A stretch of DNA of 64,000 bases from contig NZ_FOAB01000012.1 of assembly GCF_900109375.1 (NCBI RefSeq), forward strand, positions 1 through 64,000, in the 5' to 3' direction. This DNA comes from Aquimarina amphilecti. Its GTDB lineage: Bacteria > Bacteroidota > Bacteroidia > Flavobacteriales > Flavobacteriaceae. The notes under the pieces are model-generated. The model was not told the origin of the DNA and did not search any database. It saw nothing but the letters and a program-made list of their open reading frames with translations. A program made the translations under genes and the position numbers. Positions 33,884 through 42,865 of the stretch are shown in pieces (the stretch's first letter is position 1; each line of letters begins with the position of its first letter).

Positions 33884-35194
33884 CTAAATCTGGGAATGAT
33901 AAGTATTCATAACCTCTCTTCTTTTTCCGGAAGAAAGCAAAGGAATTTCATCTACATAAAGTATATCTATATTTGCATCTATTCCTAAATACCCTTTAAA
34001 TTCCGTTAACATTTCAGCCTCATTTACTTTGTTATCTGTATTTAGCCTGATCTTATAATTCTTTTCTCCGTACTGAACTAATTGAAACTGTTTATAATCA
34101 CCGTATTTACATAGTTTATAAGAAACATGAGAAGGAATAATTTCTCCTTTAGTATCATAAATCAAATCTAATTTTCTACCCTCAATTGACGAGAGATAAC
34201 TGATATTATTTTTATCTAAACTTATAACTCCTATATCTCCTGTATCATATCGAATTATTGGCATTGCATAATTATGTAAATCAGTAACAATAATTCTTCC
34301 TCTCTCGCCTGGTGATACTGGAACATCCTTATAAAAATCAAAAACCTCAATAAAATAACTTGCAGAATTGATAATAAATTTAGAACATCCTCGTCTATTA
34401 TCTTCTTGGGCTAAAATTCCATTCTCATTATTAGAATATCTCGAAATTGGTGAAACTCCAAAATACTTTTCCATACGATTTCTCACATAATCATTAAGTC
34501 CTTCTGACATTGTAATAATAGACTGCACATTCGTTTTTATTGGATCAGCCTCGATTTTGTCAAGATATTGACAGATTGTAGTAAATGCCGAAGTATACCC
34601 TAGAAAACTTTTTCTTACAGTATTTGATTTGAGTTCTTTTATAAATTCCTCTATTTCTTTATTAGAAAGATTAAAAACACTTTTAGGATATATATTCTGC
34701 CACCAGAATCTTGACATAAAATTATGTTTATAATTATCCGGCCAAATTTTCACGTATATTAATTTTTGGCCAATCTCATATCCCGATTTGTATGAAAAAT
34801 ATAAATTATCTCCCGTATTACGACAGCGCTTGCTCATATTCTGCAATATAGAAAACGGAGCTCCTGTAGAGCCACTAGTAGAAACTAATACGCAGTTCTT
34901 AGTTTTATATTTTGAAGATTTAAATTCTTCAAAATTATCGCGAATTATGTTTTTATTAATGACTGGAAAATCTAAAATTGAACTATAACCAGAATATTTC
35001 TGATAAAACCAAGTAGTACTAACAGCATGTTGAAGAATTTTCTGAAGGTATTCATCTTTTTTGGCCTGTACCGATTGAGAATTTGGATTTTCAATCAATT
35101 CCTTTATATCCTTAAAATGATTTTTGATATCATTTCCTTTAAGAATATCAAAAAACCAAAAGATTTTTCTACGAAAAACTTGTGATAGATTCAT
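33884..35194 (-). CDS. CapK/PaaK-like adenylate-forming ligase, orphan
   Basis: This 436-residue protein resembles phenylacetate-CoA ligase-like proteins of the CapK type. It has the STSGSTGAP P-loop near residue 105, the MSEGL and YSNNENG acyl-binding region near 245-265, the YDTGDIG motif near 325 and a C-terminal subdomain with SGKRREV. CapK-like proteins often occur in capsule or polysaccharide clusters, where they may transfer acyl groups. No such cluster is here: neighbours are a sorting-domain protein and dnaK. The substrate is unknown. Codon use looks ordinary for the window. Confidence 0.82.
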   Translation of the reverse strand: MNLSQVFRRKIFWFFDILKGNDIKNHFKDIKELIENPNSQSVQAKKDEYLQKILQHAVSTTWFYQKYSGYSSILDFPVINKNIIRDNFEEFKSSKYKTKNCVLVSTSGSTGAPFSILQNMSKRCRNTGDNLYFSYKSGYEIGQKLIYVKIWPDNYKHNFMSRFWWQNIYPKSVFNLSNKEIEEFIKELKSNTVRKSFLGYTSAFTTICQYLDKIEADPIKTNVQSIITMSEGLNDYVRNRMEKYFGVSPISRYSNNENGILAQEDNRRGCSKFIINSASYFIEVFDFYKDVPVSPGERGRIIVTDLHNYAMPIIRYDTGDIGVISLDKNNISYLSSIEGRKLDLIYDTKGEIIPSHVSYKLCKYGDYKQFQLVQYGEKNYKIRLNTDNKVNEAEMLTEFKGYLGIDANIDILYVDEIPLLSSGKRREVMNTYHSQI

Positions 35195-35340
35195 TAGTAT
35201 ATTCTATTACTCAGACCTATTAAAGATAGGTTCTATAAGCGATTTGCTCTATTAAGAATAACTGTGTGTGAATAAGATTATAAACAGGGGTATTGTTAAG
35301 CTTTGATAAAAGTAAACTATTTTTAAATATAAAAACAAAA

Positions 35341-35371
35341 AAAAAGCACAGTTTTCACTGTGCTTTTTTAT
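35341..35371 (-). terminator. Terminator of dnaK
   Basis: A perfect 11-base stem AAAAAGCACAG (35341-35351) pairs with CTGTGCTTTTT (35358-35368) with a 6-base loop, 19 bases beyond the dnaK stop. It is followed on the minus strand by a long T-run. Confidence 0.88.
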
Positions 35372-35386
35372 ATAGAATAACAATTC

Positions 35387-37297
35387 TTATTTAACTTCTT
35401 CAAAATCTACATCCTCTACATCACTACCTTCAGAGTCTCCTCCTTCAGGTTGTGCTCCAGCTTCTGGTCCTGCAGCTCCTCCTTGTTGAGCTTCAGCTTG
35501 CGCTTTATACATTTCCTCACTAGCTGCTTTCCAAGCTTCATTGATTTTATCAAGTGCTGGTTGTATAACAGCAAGATCTTTAGTTTCGTAAGCCTTTTTT
35601 AATTCCTCTAAAGCTTCTTCTACTGGCTTCTTATTATCATCAGAAATTTTATCTCCAAATTCCTTAAGCTGCTTTTCTGTCTGGAAAATCATTCCGTCAG
35701 CTTCATTTAACTTATCCGCAGTTTCTTTAGCTGTCTTATCTGCTTCTGCATTTGCTTCAGCTTCTTGTTTCATTTTTTCGATTTCTTCTTCTGTTAATCC
35801 AGAAGATGCTTCAATACGAATATCCTGAGACTTATTTGTAGCTTTATCGGTAGCAGACACTTTGATAATACCATTAGCATCTATATCAAAAGTAACTTCG
35901 ATCTGAGGTGTACCCCTTTGTGCTGGTGGAATTCCGTCCAAATGAAAACGACCAATCGTTTTATTATCAGCTGCCATAGGACGCTCTCCTTGTAACACAT
36001 GAATCTCTACAGAAGGTTGGTTATCTGCTGCTGTAGAAAATACTTGTGATTTTTTAGTAGGAATCGTTGTATTCGCTTCAATAAGCTTTGTCATAACATT
36101 CCCCATTGTCTCTATACCAAGAGAAAGTGGAGTAACATCTAATAACAATACATCTTTTACATCACCTGTAAGAACTCCTCCTTGGATAGCGGCTCCAACA
36201 GCAACTACTTCATCAGGATTTACTCCTTTACTCGGCGCTTTTCCAAAGAACTTTTCTACTGCTTCCTGAACAGCAGGAATACGAGTAGAACCTCCTACTA
36301 ATATAATTTCATCAATATCACTTGTTGATAATCCTGCCGCTTTTAGTGCAGTTCTACAAGGTTCTATTGTACGCTTTACTAAATCATCAATTAATTGATC
36401 AAATTTAGCTTTTGTTAATGATCTTACTAAGTGTTTAGGACCACTTGCTGTAGCTGTAACATATGGCAAATTTATTTCTGTCTGAGAAGAAGAAGATAAT
36501 TCAATCTTTGCTTTTTCAGCAGCTTCTTTTAAACGTTGTAAAGCCATTGGGTCTTTACGAAGATCCATATTTTCTTCAGCTTTAAACTCTTCTGCTAACC
36601 AATCAATAATTTTCTGATCAACATCGTCTCCTCCTAAATGTGTATCTCCATCTGTCGATAATACTTCAAATACACCATCTCCTAATTCAAGAATAGATAC
36701 ATCATGAGTACCACCACCAAAATCAAATACTACAATTTTTTGATCAGTACCTTTTTTATCAAGACCATATGCTAATGCAGCCGCTGTAGGCTCATTAATG
36801 ATTCTTTCTACTTTAAGACCTGCTATCTCTCCTGCTTCTTTAGTTGCCTGACGCTGTGCATCATTAAAATATGCCGGTACAGTAATTACAGCTCTACTTA
36901 CATCCTGTCCAAGATAATCCTCTGCTGTTTTCTTCATTTTCTGAAGCGTCATTGCAGACAATTCTTGCGGTGTATATAAACGACCATCGATATCAACTCG
37001 AGGCGTATTATTATCTCCTTTTACTACTTTATATGCAGCTCTTTCTGCTTCTTTTGCTGATTCAGAGAATTTATTCCCCATAAATCTTTTAATAGAAGAG
37101 ATTGTTTTCGTAGGGTTCGTAACGGCCTGACGTTTTGCAGGATCACCAACCTTAATTTCTCCTCCTTCTACAAATGCAATTACAGATGGAGTAGTTCTCT
37201 TTCCTTCCGCATTAGGGATAACAACAGGCTCATTACCTTCCATTACAGAAACACAAGAGTTTGTTGTCCCTAAATCTATTCCTATTATCTTACTCAT
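35387..37297 (-). CDS. dnaK: Hsp70 molecular chaperone DnaK
   Basis: This 636-residue cytoplasmic chaperone has the actin-like ATPase domain (about 1-380; IGIDLGTTNSCV, phosphate loops VFDFGGGTHD and GGSTRIP), the interdomain DVLLLDVTPLSLGIE linker, a substrate-binding beta domain, a helical lid, and the acidic tail ending in DVEDVDFEEVK. Length is typical. The GG-rich low-complexity stretch before the tail (residues about 605-625) is common in DnaK. It is monocistronic here, with no dnaJ or grpE beside it. The promoter region contains repeated TGAC/GTCA elements instead of a recognisable CIRCE operator. Confidence 0.97.
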   Translation of the reverse strand: MSKIIGIDLGTTNSCVSVMEGNEPVVIPNAEGKRTTPSVIAFVEGGEIKVGDPAKRQAVTNPTKTISSIKRFMGNKFSESAKEAERAAYKVVKGDNNTPRVDIDGRLYTPQELSAMTLQKMKKTAEDYLGQDVSRAVITVPAYFNDAQRQATKEAGEIAGLKVERIINEPTAAALAYGLDKKGTDQKIVVFDFGGGTHDVSILELGDGVFEVLSTDGDTHLGGDDVDQKIIDWLAEEFKAEENMDLRKDPMALQRLKEAAEKAKIELSSSSQTEINLPYVTATASGPKHLVRSLTKAKFDQLIDDLVKRTIEPCRTALKAAGLSTSDIDEIILVGGSTRIPAVQEAVEKFFGKAPSKGVNPDEVVAVGAAIQGGVLTGDVKDVLLLDVTPLSLGIETMGNVMTKLIEANTTIPTKKSQVFSTAADNQPSVEIHVLQGERPMAADNKTIGRFHLDGIPPAQRGTPQIEVTFDIDANGIIKVSATDKATNKSQDIRIEASSGLTEEEIEKMKQEAEANAEADKTAKETADKLNEADGMIFQTEKQLKEFGDKISDDNKKPVEEALEELKKAYETKDLAVIQPALDKINEAWKAASEEMYKAQAEAQQGGAAGPEAGAQPEGGDSEGSDVEDVDFEEVK

Positions 37298-37362
37298 ATT
37301 AGTATATAAATGTTTTAGTGTTGTTCTAAATTATTTATTGCACTTAAGTCAATGATTATGCC

Positions 37363-37389
37363 ATGACAATTTATATGACAGGATGTCAT
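37363..37389. promoter_or_regulatory. Inverted and direct repeats in the dnaK-sdaA intergenic region
   Basis: ATGACA occurs at 37363-37368 and 37375-37380; the second copy forms a perfect inverted repeat with TGTCAT at 37384-37389 (3-base spacer). These lie about 66-92 bases upstream of dnaK and about 145-170 upstream of sdaA, where a regulator could bind. They are not the CIRCE element. Confidence 0.5.
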
Positions 37390-37533
37390 TACTTTATAAT
37401 CATAATTGAGTAATTTAAAAATACTCTCAAAAAACAAAACCAATCCACCTATCTAAGTATTCAATAAAAAAAAGTGTTCTTTTTTATCAATCCCCTATAT
37501 TTACCAACATAATTTCACACTCAATTAAGAATT

Positions 37534-38961
37534 ATGGAATGCATTAGTGTTTTTGATATGTTAAAGATCGGTGTCGGCCCTTCTAGTTCACATACATTTG
37601 GCCCTTGGAGAGCTGGAAGACGATGGATTGCTGAACTCAAGAAAAACAATCAGTTTGATCTAGTTCAATCAATAAAAGTTGATCTATTCGGATCTTTATC
37701 TCTTACTGGTAAAGGTCACGCTACTGATATAGCTTCTATATTAGGCTTATGTGGATATGATCCCCAGACAATTGATGTGGGAACAATCTCTTCAATAATT
37801 GAGGATATCAAATCAAAGAAAGTCCTATTATTTAATAAAGAATTATCCATCAATTTTAATCCAGAAACTCAAATTATTTTTAACAAGGAATTTAAAGAGT
37901 TTCATCCAAACGCTATAACGTTTACTGCTATCTTAAAAAACAAACAAGAAACAGCATCTACTTTCTATTCTATTGGTGGCGGTTTTGTTGTTCAAGAAAC
38001 CAGAAAGAGAGAAAAGAAAAAAATGGAGGCATTTAGAGAGTTTCCACTTCCTGTTCAAAAAGCTACAGATCTTTTAGAATATTGTAAGAAGAAGAACAAA
38101 AAAATATCTGAAATTGTATTAGAAAACGAACTTTCTCTTCAGACTACTGAAGAAATAAATTCTAGAATAGGTGATATCTGGAATGTTATGCTAGAATCAA
38201 TGTATCTAGGTTGTCATACAGAAGGAACACTTCCTGGTGGATTAAATGTAAGGCGTAGAGCATTTGATACTCATAAAAAATTAATTAGCGATTCTGCAAG
38301 CTATACTAATCCAACGGAATGGATAGAATCTATTAGAGATACTGAGGTTAAATTTCGCCAAATACTTAAATGGGTTTCTTGTTTTGCTCTTGCTGTTAAT
38401 GAGGTAAATGCCTCACTAGGAAGAGTAGTTACTGCTCCCACAAATGGAAGTGCAGGCGTTATACCTGCAGTTATGATGTATTATATGGTTATTGAAAATC
38501 ACGATGCGAATTTTGATGATATAAAGCAATTTATGCTAGTTGCAGGAGAAATTGGTAGTTTATTTAAAAAAGGGGCCACAATATCTGCTGCTATGGGCGG
38601 TTGTCAGGCAGAAATTGGAGTTTCATCTGCAATGGCCGCAGGAGCTTTAACTGAGTTAATGGGAGGAACACCAGAACAGGTAGTAATGGCTAGTGAAATT
38701 GCTATGGAACATCATTTAGGGTTAACTTGTGACCCAATTGGTGGTTTAGTACAAATCCCTTGCATAGAACGTAATGCAATGGGCGCTATAAAAGCAATCA
38801 ACGCTTGTGAAATGGCTTTAGATTCTGACGCTGCAAATGCCAAAGTACCTTTGGATAAGGTAATAGAAACTATGTGGGAAACAGCAAAAGACATGAATAC
38901 TAAATATAAAGAAACTAGTGAAGGAGGTTTAGCTATCAAGGTTAGTTTAAGCGACTGTTAA
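37534..38961 (+). CDS. sdaA: L-serine ammonia-lyase (iron-sulfur, one-chain)
   Basis: This 475-residue enzyme deaminates L-serine to pyruvate and ammonia using a [4Fe-4S] cluster. It has both the beta domain (SVFDMLKIGVGPSSSHTFGPWRA near residue 5) and the alpha domain in one chain. Cluster cysteines are in MGGCQAE (about 353), LTCDPIGG (about 395) and QIPCIERNA (about 406). Length is that of the fused SdaA type. It is divergent from dnaK, and a CPBP protease gene starts 9 bases after its stop, so the two are probably co-transcribed. Confidence 0.95.
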   Translation: MECISVFDMLKIGVGPSSSHTFGPWRAGRRWIAELKKNNQFDLVQSIKVDLFGSLSLTGKGHATDIASILGLCGYDPQTIDVGTISSIIEDIKSKKVLLFNKELSINFNPETQIIFNKEFKEFHPNAITFTAILKNKQETASTFYSIGGGFVVQETRKREKKKMEAFREFPLPVQKATDLLEYCKKKNKKISEIVLENELSLQTTEEINSRIGDIWNVMLESMYLGCHTEGTLPGGLNVRRRAFDTHKKLISDSASYTNPTEWIESIRDTEVKFRQILKWVSCFALAVNEVNASLGRVVTAPTNGSAGVIPAVMMYYMVIENHDANFDDIKQFMLVAGEIGSLFKKGATISAAMGGCQAEIGVSSAMAAGALTELMGGTPEQVVMASEIAMEHHLGLTCDPIGGLVQIPCIERNAMGAIKAINACEMALDSDAANAKVPLDKVIETMWETAKDMNTKYKETSEGGLAIKVSLSDC

Positions 38962-38970
38962 TACTTACTG

Positions 38971-39645
38971 ATGTCTACAGAAGTCTTATTTTACAAAATA
39001 AAAAAATTACTTGTTAGCTACTTTCGATTATTTGGATTGTATATACTCTTCTTTATCTGCGTAGCATTACTTCAGAGTATATTTCCTTACTTAGATCTAG
39101 AAAAATATTCTCAAGATGGGATTTTTGAAATTCTAAAGGAAAATAAGCTCAAAGCTTTTTTAGCAATGGTAGTCTTTGCTCCCTTTATAGAAGAATTAAT
39201 GTTTAGAACATTACTAAAACCAAAAACAACAGATCTCCTCTTATTCCTGACCTCTTGGTCTCTTTTTATAATTACATTATTTATTACTTTAGAATTCGAA
39301 TGGTATTATAGATATCTCTTATCAATAGCGTTAGTGACAGTATTATTTTTTACTTACAAAAAGATAATATCAATATCATTTTTAGAAAAAGCCGTAACTT
39401 ACTTAAACAATTATCGATCAATTACACTTCAGGTCACATCGATAATTTTCGGTTTCCTACACATCTTTAATTATGTAGACTCTTTTAGGATAGATAGTAT
39501 CTTATTTTTATTGATTGTTCCACGAATTATAGCTGGCCATATGTTCGGTAAAATAAAAATAGAAAACAACCATATGATTTGGCCGATACTTTTGCACTCG
39601 ATTAATAATGGCGTTGTATTTTTAATAATAAGTAATAGATACTAA
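38971..39645 (+). CDS. CPBP family intramembrane glutamic endopeptidase
   Basis: This 224-residue membrane protein has about six hydrophobic helices. The catalytic EExxxR motif is in FIEELMFR (Glu pair at about 74-75), a second-motif FxxxH is likely FGFLH (about 164), and a third HxxxN-like motif is LHSINN (about 212). CPBP (Rce1/CAAX-like) proteases cleave membrane substrates; its target here is unknown. It lies 9 bases after sdaA and one base from the convergent NTF2-like gene. Confidence 0.85.
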   Translation: MSTEVLFYKIKKLLVSYFRLFGLYILFFICVALLQSIFPYLDLEKYSQDGIFEILKENKLKAFLAMVVFAPFIEELMFRTLLKPKTTDLLLFLTSWSLFIITLFITLEFEWYYRYLLSIALVTVLFFTYKKIISISFLEKAVTYLNNYRSITLQVTSIIFGFLHIFNYVDSFRIDSILFLLIVPRIIAGHMFGKIKIENNHMIWPILLHSINNGVVFLIISNRY

Positions 39646-39646
39646 A

Positions 39647-40114
39647 TTATTTACAACCTTTTCTTTTTCTAGTATCAGCAATTGCTATAATTCTCCAAGT
39701 AGTTCCATCATTAAATAATTGAAACACATTGACTCCGCAATGACTAAATTGATCATTTACATAAAACTCATATGGAGTCCAAATCTGAGCTATATGTTCA
39801 TCTGCTTCAATTTTAAAGTCTAACAATTTCTCTAACCATTTCTGATCTTCAGGCCTATTATGTATAACTTCTAGAAAATTATTCATATTAGTTTTCATTG
39901 TTTTTACTTCACCTTCCTTTGTTTTTGCTATTGTCTGCATAACAATATTATCATCAATTGTTTTTCTTATTTTAGAGGTATCTCCTTTATGAAATCCATC
40001 AAAAAAATCTAAAACTGCTTGTTTTGCATTTTTTTGGTTAATATTCATTTCTTTTTGGGAAAAAATAATATTACAAGAAATTAATAAAGAACATATAATT
40101 AAAAATCTACACAT
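39647..40114 (-). CDS. Exported NTF2-like (DUF4440-type) protein
   Basis: This 155-residue protein has a signal peptide or lipoprotein-like start (MCRFLIICSLLISCNIIFSQ). The mature part has the cone-shaped NTF2-like fold pattern: an initial helix (AKQAVLDFFDGFHKGD), a middle region with IVMQTIAKTKEG, and final strands in EFYVNDQFSHCGVNVFQLF and WRIIAIADTRKRKG. NTF2-like proteins bind small molecules or act as enzymes; no specific role is evident. Stop codons of this gene and the CPBP gene almost touch. Confidence 0.82.
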   Translation of the reverse strand: MCRFLIICSLLISCNIIFSQKEMNINQKNAKQAVLDFFDGFHKGDTSKIRKTIDDNIVMQTIAKTKEGEVKTMKTNMNNFLEVIHNRPEDQKWLEKLLDFKIEADEHIAQIWTPYEFYVNDQFSHCGVNVFQLFNDGTTWRIIAIADTRKRKGCK

Positions 40115-40217
40115 AACATTGGGAGTTTAATAGACCTAAAATTAGGCTTTTAATTATTTTATTAAAAATATAAACATTACTTCCTTTAAATAAAAGTAAA
40201 TCAAAAATAACATACTC

Positions 40218-40248
40218 TTGTTACGATCTTACTAATTGATTACTTTTA
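40218..40248 (+). promoter_or_regulatory. Promoter of panB
   Basis: TTG (40218-40220) is separated by 20 bases from TACTTTTA (40241-40248), one mismatch from TAnnTTTG. The panB start codon follows 22 bases later. Confidence 0.5.
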
Positions 40249-40270
40249 CAACACTAAATTAACTTATAAA

Positions 40271-41089
40271 ATGTCTACAGCAAAAAAGGATTACAAGCGT
40301 GTTACCGTAAAATCTCTAGTCGAGATGAAAGCCAATCAAGAAAAGATATCTATGCTTACTGCATATGATTATACTATGGCAAAAATTGTAGATGGCGCTG
40401 GAGTAGATGTAATTTTAGTAGGAGATTCTGCCTCTAATGTTATGGCTGGTCATGAGACTACACTGCCAATTACATTAGATCAAATGATCTATCACGCATC
40501 TTCTGTTATCAGAGCAATACATAGAGCATTAATTGTAGTAGATTTACCTTTTGGTAGTTACCAAAGTGACCCTAAAGAAGCATTACGTTCGGCTATAAGA
40601 ATTATGAAAGAATCGGGAGGACACGCGGTAAAACTTGAAGGAGGAAAAGAGGTGAAAGAATCTATAAAAAGGATTTTGAATGCAGGGATTCCGGTAATGG
40701 GTCATTTGGGATTAACACCTCAATCTATTTATAAGTTCGGTACTTATACAGTTCGTGCAAAAGAAGAAGAAGAAGCTAAAAAACTTAAGGAAGATGCTTT
40801 AATGCTTGAAAAAGCAGGATGTTTTGCGTTGGTTTTAGAAAAAGTTCCAGCAAAATTGGCGAAAGAAGTGGCAGAAAGTCTAACAATTCCTGTAATAGGT
40901 ATTGGTGCAGGAAATGGTGTAGATGGACAAGTATTAGTTACTCATGATATGCTTGGAATGACTCATGAATTCAACCCTCGCTTTTTGAGACGTTACTTAG
41001 ATTTATATACGGAAATGACTAATGCTTTTCAAAAATATGTTGCTGATGTAAAATCAGTAGATTTTCCGAATGACAATGAACAATACTAA
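40271..41089 (+). CDS. panB: 3-methyl-2-oxobutanoate hydroxymethyltransferase
   Basis: This 272-residue enzyme transfers a hydroxymethyl group from methylene-tetrahydrofolate to 2-oxoisovalerate, the first step of pantothenate and coenzyme A synthesis. Motifs include the magnesium- and substrate-binding VGDSASNVMAGHETT (about 51-65), DLPFGSYQ, KLEGG (about 121) and GHLGLTPQS (about 143). Length and all key residues are normal. An RluA-family gene follows after 49 bases. Other pantothenate genes are not in the window. Confidence 0.97.
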   Translation: MSTAKKDYKRVTVKSLVEMKANQEKISMLTAYDYTMAKIVDGAGVDVILVGDSASNVMAGHETTLPITLDQMIYHASSVIRAIHRALIVVDLPFGSYQSDPKEALRSAIRIMKESGGHAVKLEGGKEVKESIKRILNAGIPVMGHLGLTPQSIYKFGTYTVRAKEEEEAKKLKEDALMLEKAGCFALVLEKVPAKLAKEVAESLTIPVIGIGAGNGVDGQVLVTHDMLGMTHEFNPRFLRRYLDLYTEMTNAFQKYVADVKSVDFPNDNEQY

Positions 41090-41138
41090 TATTAGTCTGG
41101 TTTATTAGTTTAAGATAATTCTTATTACCTAAGAGAAA

Positions 41139-41837
41139 TTGTTCGAAAAAACGACATCAAATAAATCTAATCTTCAAGTGCTCTACGAAGACAATCATCT
41201 TATTATCGTTAATAAACGATCAGGAGATATTGTACAAGGAGATAAAACTGGAGACAAACCACTAAGTGAAGTGGTAAAAGAATATATCGCAGAAAAGTAT
41301 CGTAAACCTGGTGCGGTTTATTTGGGTGTGGTACATAGACTCGATCGTCCTACTAGTGGTATTGTGGTATTTGCAAGGACAAGTAAAGCATTACCTAGAC
41401 TTAATAAACTTTTTGCTAATAAAGAAGCTAAAAAAACATACTGGGCAGTTGTAAAAAACACTCCACCAAAAGAAAATGATACGCTCACACATTGGCTAAA
41501 ACGTAATCCGAAACAAAACAAATCGTATGCTCATAAAAAGGAGATACCGGATAGTAAAAAAGCAATCTTGGATTATAAAATTATCAAAAGATTAAATAAT
41601 TACTGTGTTTTAGAAATTGACTTACATACTGGTAGACATCATCAAATAAGATCGCAACTATCTACTATTGGGTCTACAATAAAGGGGGATTTAAAATATG
41701 GAGCCGATCGAAGTAATAAAGATGGTAGTATTCATCTTCATGCAAGAAAACTTATATTAATACATCCAGTAAAAAAAGAACCCTTGACAATTATTGCTCC
41801 TCCTCCATTGGACCCCATCTGGAATGACAGTATCTAA
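41139..41837 (+). CDS. RluA family pseudouridine synthase
   Basis: This 232-residue enzyme isomerises uridine to pseudouridine in structured RNA. It has the catalytic aspartate in HRLDRPTSGI (about residue 67), the motif VLYEDNHLIIVNK that starts the RluA fold (about 14), and the final ARKLILIHP region. It lacks an S4 domain. I take the TTG at 41139 as start because it is the first in frame; an internal start is also possible, since the first dozen residues are not part of the fold. It follows panB. Confidence 0.88.
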   Translation: MFEKTTSNKSNLQVLYEDNHLIIVNKRSGDIVQGDKTGDKPLSEVVKEYIAEKYRKPGAVYLGVVHRLDRPTSGIVVFARTSKALPRLNKLFANKEAKKTYWAVVKNTPPKENDTLTHWLKRNPKQNKSYAHKKEIPDSKKAILDYKIIKRLNNYCVLEIDLHTGRHHQIRSQLSTIGSTIKGDLKYGADRSNKDGSIHLHARKLILIHPVKKEPLTIIAPPPLDPIWNDSI

Positions 41838-41940
41838 AAATATTTTTACACGCATTTTTTTTAGGTAACATTTCAAGCAATTACTATACTAATAGGTAAA
41901 GGAAAACTGATTTTTTTATTTCATTACTTAATAAGAATAC

Positions 41941-42801
41941 ATGGATTATATTTCATATTCATCAGAGTTATTTAAAAATATTGATTGGAGCTTCATCTGG
42001 AGTATTCTTAAAGATATCGTGCTTCCTAATTCTGGAACTTTGATTTTCAATATCATACTGTTTTTATTTTTAGGCTTTATTATAGCTGTTGTATACTGTA
42101 TTATACTATGGCGTAAAGGAATTTTTAAAAGAGCGCCTAAATATTATAATTGGGCGGTAAAATTATACATTCCATTACTGATTGTAGGTATTCTTTATGT
42201 TTTTGGTCAATGGGGTTTCATAAGAGGTATCTATAAAATACTTGACAATGAAAAGACAATGATTGTTGAAGGTGTTTATAATGCGTCCGTTCAGCAAATT
42301 TTTGAATCTGAAGATGCAAAAAATAAATTTGTGTTATCTGCGCAAATCCTAGCTATGAAAGCCAAATCAGATTCACAGAATTATGCTGTGTTTTTTGAGA
42401 AATACTTTAAGAAATACGACACAGGTAGTTCTTTTCTAAATAAAACCAAGAATAAACTGGCAAAATTTATTGTTAATAATTACAGTGATGAACTGTACAA
42501 ATTAACCATGTATGCATTTATAACTTCTGCTGGCAGAGGACATATTGACCTTTCTGAAGCATTACCTTATGAAGAGTTTAGCGCTGTTATGGATGCATTA
42601 TTAGAAATAGGCTATCAGGATATAGAAAAAGTAGTTTTAGACAAATTAAGTCAATGGTTTTCTATGGGTATTACCTCTCAATATAATGGAATGGTAAAAT
42701 CATTATTGATCTTACTATTTATTATTCTTATCATCCCGATATTGGAATATTTTATTTACAAAAAATGGATTGCCCCCAAATATATTTCTAAAACTATGTA
42801 A
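41941..42801 (+). CDS. Membrane protein of unknown function
   Basis: This 286-residue protein has a membrane helix at about 39-60, a second at about 75-97, a long soluble central domain (about 100-255) and a final helix at about 259-278 followed by a basic tail. No catalytic motif or named domain is recognised. The soluble part contains a helical core with repeated charged turns (SEDAKNKFVLSAQILAMKAK). It is a single gene between RluA and the convergent EamA transporter. Confidence 0.65.
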   Translation: MDYISYSSELFKNIDWSFIWSILKDIVLPNSGTLIFNIILFLFLGFIIAVVYCIILWRKGIFKRAPKYYNWAVKLYIPLLIVGILYVFGQWGFIRGIYKILDNEKTMIVEGVYNASVQQIFESEDAKNKFVLSAQILAMKAKSDSQNYAVFFEKYFKKYDTGSSFLNKTKNKLAKFIVNNYSDELYKLTMYAFITSAGRGHIDLSEALPYEEFSAVMDALLEIGYQDIEKVVLDKLSQWFSMGITSQYNGMVKSLLILLFIILIIPILEYFIYKKWIAPKYISKTM

Positions 42802-42865
42802 AACATATATTCTACAAGTTTATACCATCCACATTTTTCACGATTATTTCAAACAAGAAACGGCA

